This document shows, in pieces, positions 8,122-15,506 of a stretch of DNA of 23,861 nucleotides. Within the stretch, counting starts at the first letter, position 1. Each line of letters opens with the position of its first letter. Under the pieces are notes generated by a model that did no database searches, was not told the DNA's origin, and saw only the letters and a program-made list of their open reading frames with translations. Source of the stretch: Spirochaetota bacterium (lineage in GTDB: Bacteria; Spirochaetota; Leptospiria; Turneriellales; Turneriellaceae); the NCBI GenBank assembly GCA_963205035.1, contig CAUJII010000183.1, positions 1 through 23,861 of the forward strand. The letters run 5' to 3'. A program made the position numbers and the translations under genes.

Positions 8122-8238
8122 TGCGCGATGATAAGAAAAGCGTTCTGCGTAGTGTCAAACACAATGCAGGTTACGAGTTCTCATCCAAAACTCTGCATAC
8201 TCGTTGACATCGTGCCTCACCCTGAGAACCGTTGGTCC

Positions 8239-8550
8239 ATGCGTATTCAATCCTTCAGACGATACTTTATCTCTTTATGCGGGATGCTCTTGCTTCTCAC
8301 TCCAGCGTGCCGCAACGAGAAGGCAATCGAAAGTGCCAAGAATAATGCGGCGGATTTCTCCCGTGCCCGTTGTGAATGCGAGAAAGCGGTCAAAGAAAAA
8401 CCGCGAGGCGATGTGGCGCGCTGCACAGAGAAAATGCGTCTGGCCCGCCGATATTGGAACATCAACATGGAGCTGGGCAAGTTGGGTGCAAGCGAGCGGC
8501 AAGAAATTGAAAAACATGCAGAGAAAGTCTATGCCGAATGTAGTAAGTAA
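8239..8550 (+). CDS. small cysteine-rich lipoprotein, unknown function
   Basis: This is a 103-residue predicted lipoprotein. It has a basic start (MRIQSFRRYF), a hydrophobic stretch and a loose spirochaete-type lipobox ending LLTPAC. The mature part is strongly helical and charged, with additional cysteines in RCECEK, ARCTEK and the C-terminal ECSK, spaced as if pairing two helices. The frame is open upstream to 8128, but those residues do not look like a protein start; the ATG at 8239 directly precedes the signal peptide. It is divergent from the sigma factor gene across about 117 bases, so the two may share control. No family was recognised. Confidence 0.65.
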   Translation: MRIQSFRRYFISLCGMLLLLTPACRNEKAIESAKNNAADFSRARCECEKAVKEKPRGDVARCTEKMRLARRYWNINMELGKLGASERQEIEKHAEKVYAECSK

Positions 8551-8602
8551 GCGTTTAGACTTAGAACTCGCGCAAATTCTTAAGAGCGCGCTCGGTTTAA
8601 GC

Positions 8603-8654
8603 GGGCGTGGAATAAATCAGGTGGGTATTCTTACGCTTTGCGAAAAATTTTGCC
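8603..8654 (+). repeat. single-arm copy of dispersed intergenic repeat
   Basis: Two conserved blocks, GGGCGTGG-N3-AAATCAGGTGGG and TGCGAAAAATTTT, occur in the same order as in the left arm of the nested palindrome at 17242-17289; alignment needs one single-base gap. A shared AGCGTTTAGA also lies about 35-45 bases upstream of both copies, so the relatedness extends further. It ends 16 bases before the start of the next gene. No inverted partner is present here. Confidence 0.8.
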
Positions 8655-8670
8655 GATAGTAGAAAGGTAG

Positions 8671-10188
8671 ATGTCTCTCGATTTTTCACACATTGCAGCG
8701 TGGTTCTATGCGCACCGCGTGCTTCTCATTTTGGTCGCCGTCGCATTCCTTTTCTTCCTCGTCGCAATTATCGTGGTCGTGGTCGGTATCCGCAAAGGAA
8801 AGAGGGGTCAGTTGAGTTTTGTTTCACCCGACGAAATTCAGCCAATGGAAGAGGCGAATGAGTCCCAAGAAAACCCCGCTCCCCGCGTGCACCGCGAGAA
8901 GTTTATGGTGGGCGATATGGCAAGTCCTTGGACACAGGGGGTTTACGAGAGAAATTCCCCTGAAGCAAAAATTAATCAACTTCTGATGGCGTTCGCGCTC
9001 GACGAGTGGGGTCGCATCGAACGCGTGGCACACCCCGAGAAAGTACAACCTTTCAATCTCGACGAAGTGGTGAAGCCGTGTGATACGGCGGCAGGGGTGG
9101 CGGTTCATGGCGCATTCGCTGCGCTCGTTCTGTGGCATGCAGGCGACGAACGCTATCGCTCGATGGCTCTCAAGGTGGCGAGCCATGCGCAGATGCCGCA
9201 AAGACAAAAAGATCTCATCTGTTTTCTTTTCCAAGACGTTGTGGGCCACGCTCTTCTCGTGAAGAATGTGCCGTCTCTCGCCGATTGGTCGAATCCAGAA
9301 TTTGCGTGTGCGCTCGCGCTCTATACCGAACCAAAAATTACGCCCGAAAAATGGGATGAGATGTCGAAGATATTGCCCACTGAACTCCATTGTGTTTATG
9401 AATTGGAACTCGCGCAAAAGCTCCCTGTACGTAGTATCTATAAGCAAGCCTCCGAAAGTCACACATACCAAGAAGGTTTGTACCGCTTGAATTTGCAAAC
9501 CCTCGAACGCTATTTGAATCCCAAGCGGTGGCAAAAACTTTTGAACAGCAACAAGACTGAAAAGTTCCGCCGATGGCTTTCTGAAAAAAAAATACAAACC
9601 GAAAAAGAAGCCTTGTTTGCCGTAGCCAATCCAGAAATTTTTGAAGAATCCGATTGGGACGAAGAGACCTTAGCCAAAATCCATTCGGTGCTCGATAAAA
9701 AAAATGCCCACGCGTGGCTTTTTGAAGGCGCGCCTCGCCCGGTGCTTCGCTATCGACTTCTCTATTTCAAATATTTTTGCATCACGCAGCAATTCAACGA
9801 AGCCGTCCGCTGCTTTGCAACTCTTGGCGTCTTTCGGCGCGAGCGTGCGCAGAGACTCTTTTATACCCGAGCACTTTTTTTGAGCGGCATGCACGACGAT
9901 GCGTGGAGTGAAATTGCTTCTCTCATGGCGGAGCACCCCCGTGACGCCGCAGTCTTGAACGAAGCGGGTATCTATGCGCACAAGCTGCACCGCTATGAAG
10001 AGGCTGCGGAAATTTTTTCTACAGCGCGCAGCTTCTTTCCCGACGACGCGACGCTTGCATACAACGAGGCGGTCTTCACCGAGAAATATAGCAAGCTGCA
10101 AGTGCAGGAAAAATGGTCCGAGGTAAAAAAACTTTCGGGATGGGATAAACCTGAACCCGTGATCGAACCGCCTGTAATTACGGCGTAG
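8671..10188 (+). CDS. membrane-anchored protein with C-terminal TPR helices
   Basis: The 505-residue protein has one strong N-terminal membrane helix (about 14-40), followed by the basic cytoplasmic-side signal RKGKRG, so the bulk is probably cytoplasmic. The remainder is soluble and mostly helical. TPR-like repeats stand out near the C-terminus (about 405-490: DDAWSEIASLMAEHP, then AAVLNEAGIYAHKLHRYEEA). No enzymatic motif was seen. An AAAGG lies close to the ATG. Its last 11 bases overlap the convergent flavoprotein gene. The function is unknown; the architecture suggests a scaffold at the inner membrane. Confidence 0.75.
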   Translation: MSLDFSHIAAWFYAHRVLLILVAVAFLFFLVAIIVVVVGIRKGKRGQLSFVSPDEIQPMEEANESQENPAPRVHREKFMVGDMASPWTQGVYERNSPEAKINQLLMAFALDEWGRIERVAHPEKVQPFNLDEVVKPCDTAAGVAVHGAFAALVLWHAGDERYRSMALKVASHAQMPQRQKDLICFLFQDVVGHALLVKNVPSLADWSNPEFACALALYTEPKITPEKWDEMSKILPTELHCVYELELAQKLPVRSIYKQASESHTYQEGLYRLNLQTLERYLNPKRWQKLLNSNKTEKFRRWLSEKKIQTEKEALFAVANPEIFEESDWDEETLAKIHSVLDKKNAHAWLFEGAPRPVLRYRLLYFKYFCITQQFNEAVRCFATLGVFRRERAQRLFYTRALFLSGMHDDAWSEIASLMAEHPRDAAVLNEAGIYAHKLHRYEEAAEIFSTARSFFPDDATLAYNEAVFTEKYSKLQVQEKWSEVKKLSGWDKPEPVIEPPVITA

Positions 10189-11788
10189 TTTCGTCACTCA
10201 GCCACAGCCCCGGATTCATTATTCCTTTTGGGTCTAAAGAATGCTTCAAGTCGCCTATCGCCTTGCGGTGGACCGCGGATAGTTCGCGCTTTGCAAAGTG
10301 TGCGTGGTCGCGCCCCATGGCATGGTGGTGGCTCATCGTTCCGCCGCCCGACACAACGGCTTCACTGGCCGCGTCTTTGATGGCTCCCCATTGTTCGGTG
10401 AGCCGTCCCTTTTGACCGGGCCCGTAAAACGAGAAATAGAGACACGGGCCGTCGCTATAAACATGCGTTACGCGGCAACCAACGTGGCCCTTTTCGCAAT
10501 TTTTTTGAAGCGCGTCTTTTGTCGCCTGCTGCACTTGGCGGTAAAACGTATATGCCTTCTCCCAAGGAATTGCCGTCTCGAAGGTGTCGACTACCGTGTG
10601 GTGTTCCATGAGAAAATCTCGAATATATGGCTGTCTAAAAAAGAGGCGCACCCATTCTCTCAAGAGCCGCGAAGAGTTTTTGTTTGTTATTCCGCCGTAT
10701 TTCTTTGCAATGGAGACACACACCTCGAGGCGAGTTTCTACCCAAGGCAGCGTCGACTCGTCGCCTAAAATGAGGAGCGCTTTGTTTGTGGCGTCGAGTC
10801 CTGCGAGCCGCGCAGTTTGTGCATTTTCTGCTTCGTCTAAAATACGCAACTGAATCGGGAAGATTTCGCTTTGGGCGATTTCTCGCGCAGCGTCTAAGGC
10901 TTGTTGGAATGTAGAAAATTCCAGCGCACGGAACCCACGGTGTTCGGGAAGAGCGTAAACGCGCAAACGGATATCCGTAAGAAAGCCCAAGATGCCTTCG
11001 CTTCCCGCCCAGTAAGAACGCGGGTCGATGCCAATGCTCGTCGCCGGCAGCGGGCGCGTTTCAAACCTACGCCCATCGGCAAGAATGCCTGCGACCGACT
11101 GCACCCTGTCTTCAATTTTTTGAAAGACCGTACTGTTGTGGCCCGCACCGCGAGTGGCGACCCAACCTCCGAGCGTGCTATGGTGAAACGATTGAGGCGA
11201 GTAACGTGTGTGTAGCTTGTGCCCTTGGAGAGCAAGATCGAGAGCAGGCCCCAGGATGCCAGCCTCTGCGTGCACCACGCGCTCCGCCCGACTCACACTC
11301 AAGACGCGCTGCATACCTTGCAGGTCGACAGAAATAATTCCTTCGAACGGATCCATGCGTTCGGGGTTTACTCCGCCGACAACGCTTGAGCCGCCACCAA
11401 AAGGAATCAGCGCAAACTTGTTTTTATACGCCCATTCTAAAACGTTTTCCAGGTCGGTTAAGTTTTGAGGGTGCGCCACGGCATCGGGTGCGGCGAGCGG
11501 CTTTGTCTCTCGCAGTTTCGCCAAGTCGCGGAAGCTGCGGCCGACAGCGTGCAACAGTCTTTCGTGGTGCGTCTGGTGAACGACCCGCTCCAGATTTTTT
11601 GGAACTTCCACACGCGCAGGTGTGAGAGTAATACTCTCGGCGGTTAGGATTGTGGGATTTCTCAAGTTCTCGATATTCAAAACTTCTGAAAAGTTTTTTA
11701 AGATAGCGTCTTTCTCTTTTTGCGTGATTGCATTCTCGACATAACCCCACCCCACGGCGTTGCGCGTGAGAGTCTTTTTTTCTCGCAT
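10178..11788 (-). CDS. FAD-binding oxidase, alkyl-dihydroxyacetonephosphate synthase-like
   Basis: The 536-residue flavoprotein is of the VAO/PCMH type. The FAD-binding N-terminal domain has PFGGGSSVVGGV (129-140) and YSPQSFHHSTLGGWVATRGAG-like segments typical of alkyl-DHAP synthases. The C-terminal cap has SHHHAMGRDH (histidines 487-489), comparable with the HHH active-site motif of eukaryotic AGPS, and the terminal LDPKGIMNPG of the superfamily. AGPS swaps an acyl chain of acyl-DHAP for a fatty alcohol, the committing step of ether lipid synthesis. A D-lactate or glycolate dehydrogenase-like role is less likely given the HHH motif. It is the last gene of a seven-gene minus-strand cluster, 15 bases after the hypothetical gene. 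Confidence 0.85.
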   Translation of the reverse strand: MREKKTLTRNAVGWGYVENAITQKEKDAILKNFSEVLNIENLRNPTILTAESITLTPARVEVPKNLERVVHQTHHERLLHAVGRSFRDLAKLRETKPLAAPDAVAHPQNLTDLENVLEWAYKNKFALIPFGGGSSVVGGVNPERMDPFEGIISVDLQGMQRVLSVSRAERVVHAEAGILGPALDLALQGHKLHTRYSPQSFHHSTLGGWVATRGAGHNSTVFQKIEDRVQSVAGILADGRRFETRPLPATSIGIDPRSYWAGSEGILGFLTDIRLRVYALPEHRGFRALEFSTFQQALDAAREIAQSEIFPIQLRILDEAENAQTARLAGLDATNKALLILGDESTLPWVETRLEVCVSIAKKYGGITNKNSSRLLREWVRLFFRQPYIRDFLMEHHTVVDTFETAIPWEKAYTFYRQVQQATKDALQKNCEKGHVGCRVTHVYSDGPCLYFSFYGPGQKGRLTEQWGAIKDAASEAVVSGGGTMSHHHAMGRDHAHFAKRELSAVHRKAIGDLKHSLDPKGIMNPGLWLSDETTP

Positions 11789-11803
11789 GGAGTTACGTCG
11801 GGA

Positions 11804-12379
11804 TTATTTGTAGAGAGGTAAAGTATTTCGGAGCGGAATGCGGTGTGGTAAATCTTCGCGTGTCAGAATCGGGTCTGTATCTTTCTTGCCGGGTTCGTCT
11901 TCTAAAGAGGGCCGCGCCTTGCTGCTGCCCACCGGTGTGACCAAAATACGCTCGTGGATAATTTGGCTTCCTTTGAGGCCCACCGCCATGACGCCTTCAT
12001 TGCGTAAGAAAAGATTCAGCGCTTCAAACTTCTTGGCAGCCTCGCCAAAAGTCGGGTACGCAAAATAGATAGGGTAATTTTGTGCCTTGTAGTTGAAAGG
12101 ATACTCCTCCATCATGAGGAGAGTCACGCGGTATTCGTCCAGGTGGATTTCCATCACAAGGTGTGAAACCTTCCGCTCCCAGACGATCTTTTCAAAGAGC
12201 GTATCGTAGACGGGATACTTGTAACGTGCATTGAATTCTTCTTTATAGTATTGCAATTCTTCGCTTCGGGGTGCTGCCGAAAGGGGTTGTGTCTGCAAAA
12301 TCAGAGGGAAAAGTGTAATAACTACTACAATTCGAGTGAATGATAGAAAATGGTATAGCTCCACCTTAAAGTGTGGCAT
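11804..12379 (-). CDS. exported hypothetical protein
   Basis: The 191-residue protein has a signal peptide or N-terminal membrane helix (about 13-36: FTRIVVVITLFPLILQTQPL, then SAAP). The exported part is charged and probably alpha/beta, with no recognisable catalytic motif; the C-terminal third is polar and proline-rich. It lies 14 bases after the CcmB-like permease gene and 15 bases before the flavoprotein gene, so it is in the same operon. I do not recognise the family. Confidence 0.65.
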   Translation of the reverse strand: MPHFKVELYHFLSFTRIVVVITLFPLILQTQPLSAAPRSEELQYYKEEFNARYKYPVYDTLFEKIVWERKVSHLVMEIHLDEYRVTLLMMEEYPFNYKAQNYPIYFAYPTFGEAAKKFEALNLFLRNEGVMAVGLKGSQIIHERILVTPVGSSKARPSLEDEPGKKDTDPILTREDLPHRIPLRNTLPLYK

Positions 12380-12393
12380 ATCTTATCTTCGGC

Positions 12394-13053
12394 TTATTCT
12401 TCGAACAGGAAGCCAAAAAGAAGATTGCCTGCACCCCAAAAAAGTGCCGCCGCCGCAAGGAGAAGCGCATCGTAGCGCAACGTGTCGAGTCCAGCAAAGA
12501 TTGCGGAGACGCGCCCGGTCGCTGCGATGAGGACCGGCAAGCATAGCGGCAGGAAGAGCGCTATCGCCAGAAAGTTTTTCTGTGCGCTGTGTTGCGAAAT
12601 GGCCGCGATGAGTTGCCCTGCCGGCGAGAGCGCTAACGCTAATGGAATGCACGTCCAGTAGAGCGCGAAGATACGCACAGTGGGCGGTGTGTCGATGGGA
12701 AAAAAAATGAGGAATGCAGAAATGCAAAAAATCCAGAGCGGAAGCTGCGTGAGAAACGTTACGACAGACTTTGCAAAGAAGAGGTAGGAGAGCGATGTGC
12801 CGCTCATTGCGTAATAGCGGTACGCGTATTGGTCGCTCTCCCAGCTCACCGCCATGAGGAGCAGTTGCAACACCGCAATGAGAAATGCCGCAGAAGGAAA
12901 AATTTCGAGCATTGTAGTCGATTGCCCGTCGACGGGGATTCCAAAGCGAAAGACTGCGATGAGCGAGAGCGCCAAGATAAAAGCAAAGTAGAGACCTCGC
13001 TGCGCAGAGTAGAGTTTCAGCTCGTTCACAACCAGTGCAAGAAAAGTCTTCAT
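12394..13053 (-). CDS. ccmB: CcmB-like ABC transporter permease
   Basis: The 219-residue protein has about six membrane helices. It fits CcmB in size, in its start (MKTFLALVVNELKLYSAQRG resembles the CcmB entry helix), and in the SAQKNFLAIALFLPLCLPVL helix that recalls the LLLPLLVLPLYIPVLIFG segment of the family. With CcmA it forms an inner-membrane ABC complex involved in handling haem-bound CcmE in cytochrome c maturation. Its ATG overlaps the ATPase stop by four bases. No CcmC, CcmE or CcmF is present in the window, so the assignment rests on the pair and on the helix pattern. Confidence 0.72.
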   Translation of the reverse strand: MKTFLALVVNELKLYSAQRGLYFAFILALSLIAVFRFGIPVDGQSTTMLEIFPSAAFLIAVLQLLLMAVSWESDQYAYRYYAMSGTSLSYLFFAKSVVTFLTQLPLWIFCISAFLIFFPIDTPPTVRIFALYWTCIPLALALSPAGQLIAAISQHSAQKNFLAIALFLPLCLPVLIAATGRVSAIFAGLDTLRYDALLLAAAALFWGAGNLLFGFLFEE

Positions 13054-13655
13054 TGCTTCAGCACTCCTCTCTCCATGTGGAGCGTCTTGTGCGATAGATC
13101 CCTCGCGCGCGCGTGTTGATGCTCTGAGAAAAGAACCGTGTGACCTGCGTTTGCTTGAGAGATAATAAAATCGGCTAACCGTTTCTCGCTTGCGCTGTCT
13201 AAGCCCGTGAACGGTTCGTCGAGCAAGAGCACGGGGGATTTCACGACCGTCGCTCGCGCGAGCAAAAAGCGTTGCAGTTGGCCGCGTGAAAGTGTGCGCA
13301 GAGTTTTCTTTTGGAGCGCGGCAATCTGCCAGTAATCGAGAGCCGCAGAAATTTCTGAGATATTTCTTTTTGCGAGAATAGCCGCAAGCCTCAAGTTGGC
13401 CTCAAGCGACAAATCGGCGTACGCCATAGTATGGTGTGCGACGAGGTGCGCGTGGTTTTTCCATGACTCCTGCATACTGCCCTTGTGTGGTTTCAAGATG
13501 CCCGCCAAAATAAGAAGGAGCGTCGATTTGCCCGAGCCATTCTCGCCCGTCAGCACCGTGATTTTTCCCGTTGGAATTTCTCCCGAAGCGTCGGTCAATG
13601 CCCAGAAGTTTCCAAAGCGGCGCGCTAATTTTTCAAAACTCAGAGACTCTCTCAT
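13050..13655 (-). CDS. ccmA: CcmA-like ABC transporter ATPase
   Basis: The 201-residue single-domain ATPase is complete. It has Walker A GENGSGKST (37-45), the signature LSRGQLQRF (122-130), Walker B VLLLDEP (142-148) with the D-loop GLD, and the H-loop histidine in SEHQH (about 176-180). The short length and the coupling to a CcmB-like permease suggest CcmA, the energising subunit of the cytochrome c maturation exporter. The start and stop codons overlap those of its neighbours by four bases (ATGA) on both sides, which indicates tight translational coupling with the MeaB-like GTPase upstream and the permease downstream. Confidence 0.82.
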   Translation of the reverse strand: MRESLSFEKLARRFGNFWALTDASGEIPTGKITVLTGENGSGKSTLLLILAGILKPHKGSMQESWKNHAHLVAHHTMAYADLSLEANLRLAAILAKRNISEISAALDYWQIAALQKKTLRTLSRGQLQRFLLARATVVKSPVLLLDEPFTGLDSASEKRLADFIISQANAGHTVLFSEHQHARARDLSHKTLHMERGVLKQ

Positions 13656-14593
13656 AAAAATTCTCCCGTGTTCAAACCGCTCAAAATCTGAATGCGCCGC
13701 GCTTCAAAACTCTTCTCTTTTGCGAGGTGCAAACTCTCTTCGAGTTTCTTGAGACCCCATTCGCCAAAGTAATAACGGATTTCTTTGCGCAAGAAATAGT
13801 TATCGCGCTCGATGTCGGCTCTTTCTGAAAGAGCCGACGCATTCGTTACGAATTCTGCGAGCTCGACGAACCCCGTTTGGCGCACCGAGCTTGTTTGAAA
13901 AATGGGGACAGGGTTCACTTCACGGTCGATGCGCTGTAAGAAATTGAGAGACGCTCTCAGTTGATGAAGACTGCGTGCCGCTAAGTCTTCTGCGTCGCAT
14001 TTTGTGATAACAAAAGCCTGCGGAACTTCCATGATCCCCGACTTCATAAACTGAATCTGATCGCCGCTGAAAGGCTGAAGCGTCAAGAGCGTCGAATCCG
14101 CCAAGCGCGCAATTTCAATTTCGCTCTGCCCCACGCCGACCGACTCGACGAGCACCAGATCAAAGAGCCGCCTGAGAATCCGACACACACGGAACGTGTT
14201 GCGACCAATCCCTCCCAAATCCATATCGGAAGCCTGCGAACGAAAAAAAGTCTGCTCTTCGTTATCGAAGTGCACCCGAGTACGGTCGCCGAGAAGCGCA
14301 CCGCCCGAGACAGGGCTCGAAGGGTCGACAGCCACAACAGCGACGCGCCACGTTTTTTGGAGCGATAAAACTTCCCGGATCAAAAATTGTATGAGAGTCG
14401 ATTTTCCAGAACCGGGTGCGCCAGTCAAACCGATGAGGAGCGCCGAGCGCGAAGTAGCGCCGTAAATCGCGTTCTCTACAGAAAGACACTCGCGTTGGTC
14501 TTTGGGAGACCCCGACTCGAAAAGACTAATGAGTTTCGCAATCGCAAATTTCTCATAGGCAAGAGCGCCTCGAATTATTTCATTCACTTGCAT
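13652..14593 (-). CDS. meaB: MeaB/ArgK-type G3E-related GTPase
   Basis: The 313-residue protein has the MeaB signatures: P-loop GLTGAPGSGKST (55-66), VDPSSPVSGGALLGDRTR, FRSQASDMDLGGIGRN, and ESVGVGQSEIEIA as the switch/Walker B region. The guanine-specificity motif reads TKCD instead of the usual NKAD, a variant also known in other SIMIBI GTPases. MeaB loads and protects adenosylcobalamin on methylmalonyl-CoA mutase or related mutases. No mutase gene lies in the window, so the client is unknown. The gene overlaps the transporter gene upstream by 14 bases and the ATPase gene downstream by four. Confidence 0.88.
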   Translation of the reverse strand: MQVNEIIRGALAYEKFAIAKLISLFESGSPKDQRECLSVENAIYGATSRSALLIGLTGAPGSGKSTLIQFLIREVLSLQKTWRVAVVAVDPSSPVSGGALLGDRTRVHFDNEEQTFFRSQASDMDLGGIGRNTFRVCRILRRLFDLVLVESVGVGQSEIEIARLADSTLLTLQPFSGDQIQFMKSGIMEVPQAFVITKCDAEDLAARSLHQLRASLNFLQRIDREVNPVPIFQTSSVRQTGFVELAEFVTNASALSERADIERDNYFLRKEIRYYFGEWGLKKLEESLHLAKEKSFEARRIQILSGLNTGEFL

Positions 14594-15506
14594 TCTTTGT
14601 CTTTCTAACCGATAAGAGCGTCACCCCTGCGATAACGCAGAGCGTACCGATGCTTTGAATCCACGTAATCTCTTCTCCCAAAAACGCGTACGCCATGTAA
14701 ATCGTCATGATGGGGCCAATCATGCTCAGGATCGAAGCGCGGTTTGAGCCGATGTATTGGATTCCCTGCGCGACGAAAAGCGAAGGCACGACTGTACAAA
14801 AGATCGCCATGAAAAGGGCGTACCAATAAACCGGCGCCGGATATCCCAAGAGTTTTTCTCCCGTCACCCACGCGTGAAGAAGAATAACTACCGCCGACAC
14901 TAAAATCGCAAAACTTGTGAAGACCAGCGGCGAATATTTTTCAGAAAGTTTTTCGGTCGCGACGAGATATACGGCGTAAGTAATCGCTGCTCCCACAATG
15001 TAGAGCGCGCCGATGTGAGCACGTGGCCCCGAGCTTTGCGCCTCGCTGCGGAATGCGACGCCAATGCCGACGTACGTTATCGCCAGCGCAATAATTTCTT
15101 TTTTGCCGGGACGGATCTTGAGCCAGACGAGCGAAATGAAGAGCACCAAAGTGGGATAGATAAAGAGTAACAGTCTTTCAAATCCGGCGGAGACATATTC
15201 TAACCCGACAAAATCAAACCAGCTTGCGAGATAATAGCCAAAAAGCCCGACAAGCGCAATGAGTCCCAAGTCGCGGTTGAACTCCGTTCGCGTCGGCGCA
15301 TCTTGCTTGCGGTAGAAATACACAAAGAGGCCGGCATAAAAGGGCAGCGCAAAAAACATCCGCAAGGTGAGAGTCGCAAAGCCGTCGATACCGTAGCGAT
15401 AGCTCAATTTTGCGAAGATGGCTTTTGCCGAAAACCCCAACGCCCCCAGAACGGTAAAAAGAATCCCGGCGGTAAAGCGTGCGCGAGGATTCTTATTTCT
15501 TTGCAA
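14580..15506 (-). CDS. DMT superfamily (EamA) transporter
   Basis: The 308-residue protein has about ten membrane helices in two EamA-like repeats, ending in a basic tail (SVRKTKNASE). The second repeat includes PSLFVAQGIQYIGSNRASIL and a GPIMTIYMAYAFLGEEI segment, which is typical of EamA domain ends. These proteins export or import small metabolites; the substrate cannot be read from sequence. The start is a TTG at 15506, since the next Met lies inside the second helix. It overlaps the phosphatase gene by 14 bases and the MeaB gene by 14 bases, so it belongs to the same operon. Confidence 0.88.
   Translation of the reverse strand: MQRNKNPRARFTAGILFTVLGALGFSAKAIFAKLSYRYGIDGFATLTLRMFFALPFYAGLFVYFYRKQDAPTRTEFNRDLGLIALVGLFGYYLASWFDFVGLEYVSAGFERLLLFIYPTLVLFISLVWLKIRPGKKEIIALAITYVGIGVAFRSEAQSSGPRAHIGALYIVGAAITYAVYLVATEKLSEKYSPLVFTSFAILVSAVVILLHAWVTGEKLLGYPAPVYWYALFMAIFCTVVPSLFVAQGIQYIGSNRASILSMIGPIMTIYMAYAFLGEEITWIQSIGTLCVIAGVTLLSVRKTKNASE

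Noticed and set aside
8202..8207. TTGACA as a -35 box for the lipoprotein gene
   Set aside because: No -10 box lies at the proper distance before the ATG at 8239.
8128..8238. Upstream extension of the lipoprotein frame
   Set aside because: The added residues lack a ribosome site and would bury the signal peptide; the ATG at 8239 fits better.
8584..8593. GAGCGCGCTC palindrome as a terminator
   Set aside because: It has no loop and no T-run follows; too short to support.
8824..9597. 257-codon frame antisense to the TPR membrane protein
   Set aside because: The plus-strand gene has a clear membrane helix and TPR pattern; the antisense product shows no motif.
10298..10768. 156-codon frame antisense to the flavoprotein gene
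   Set aside because: It is a shadow of a well-supported gene on the other strand; no family motif or ribosome site.
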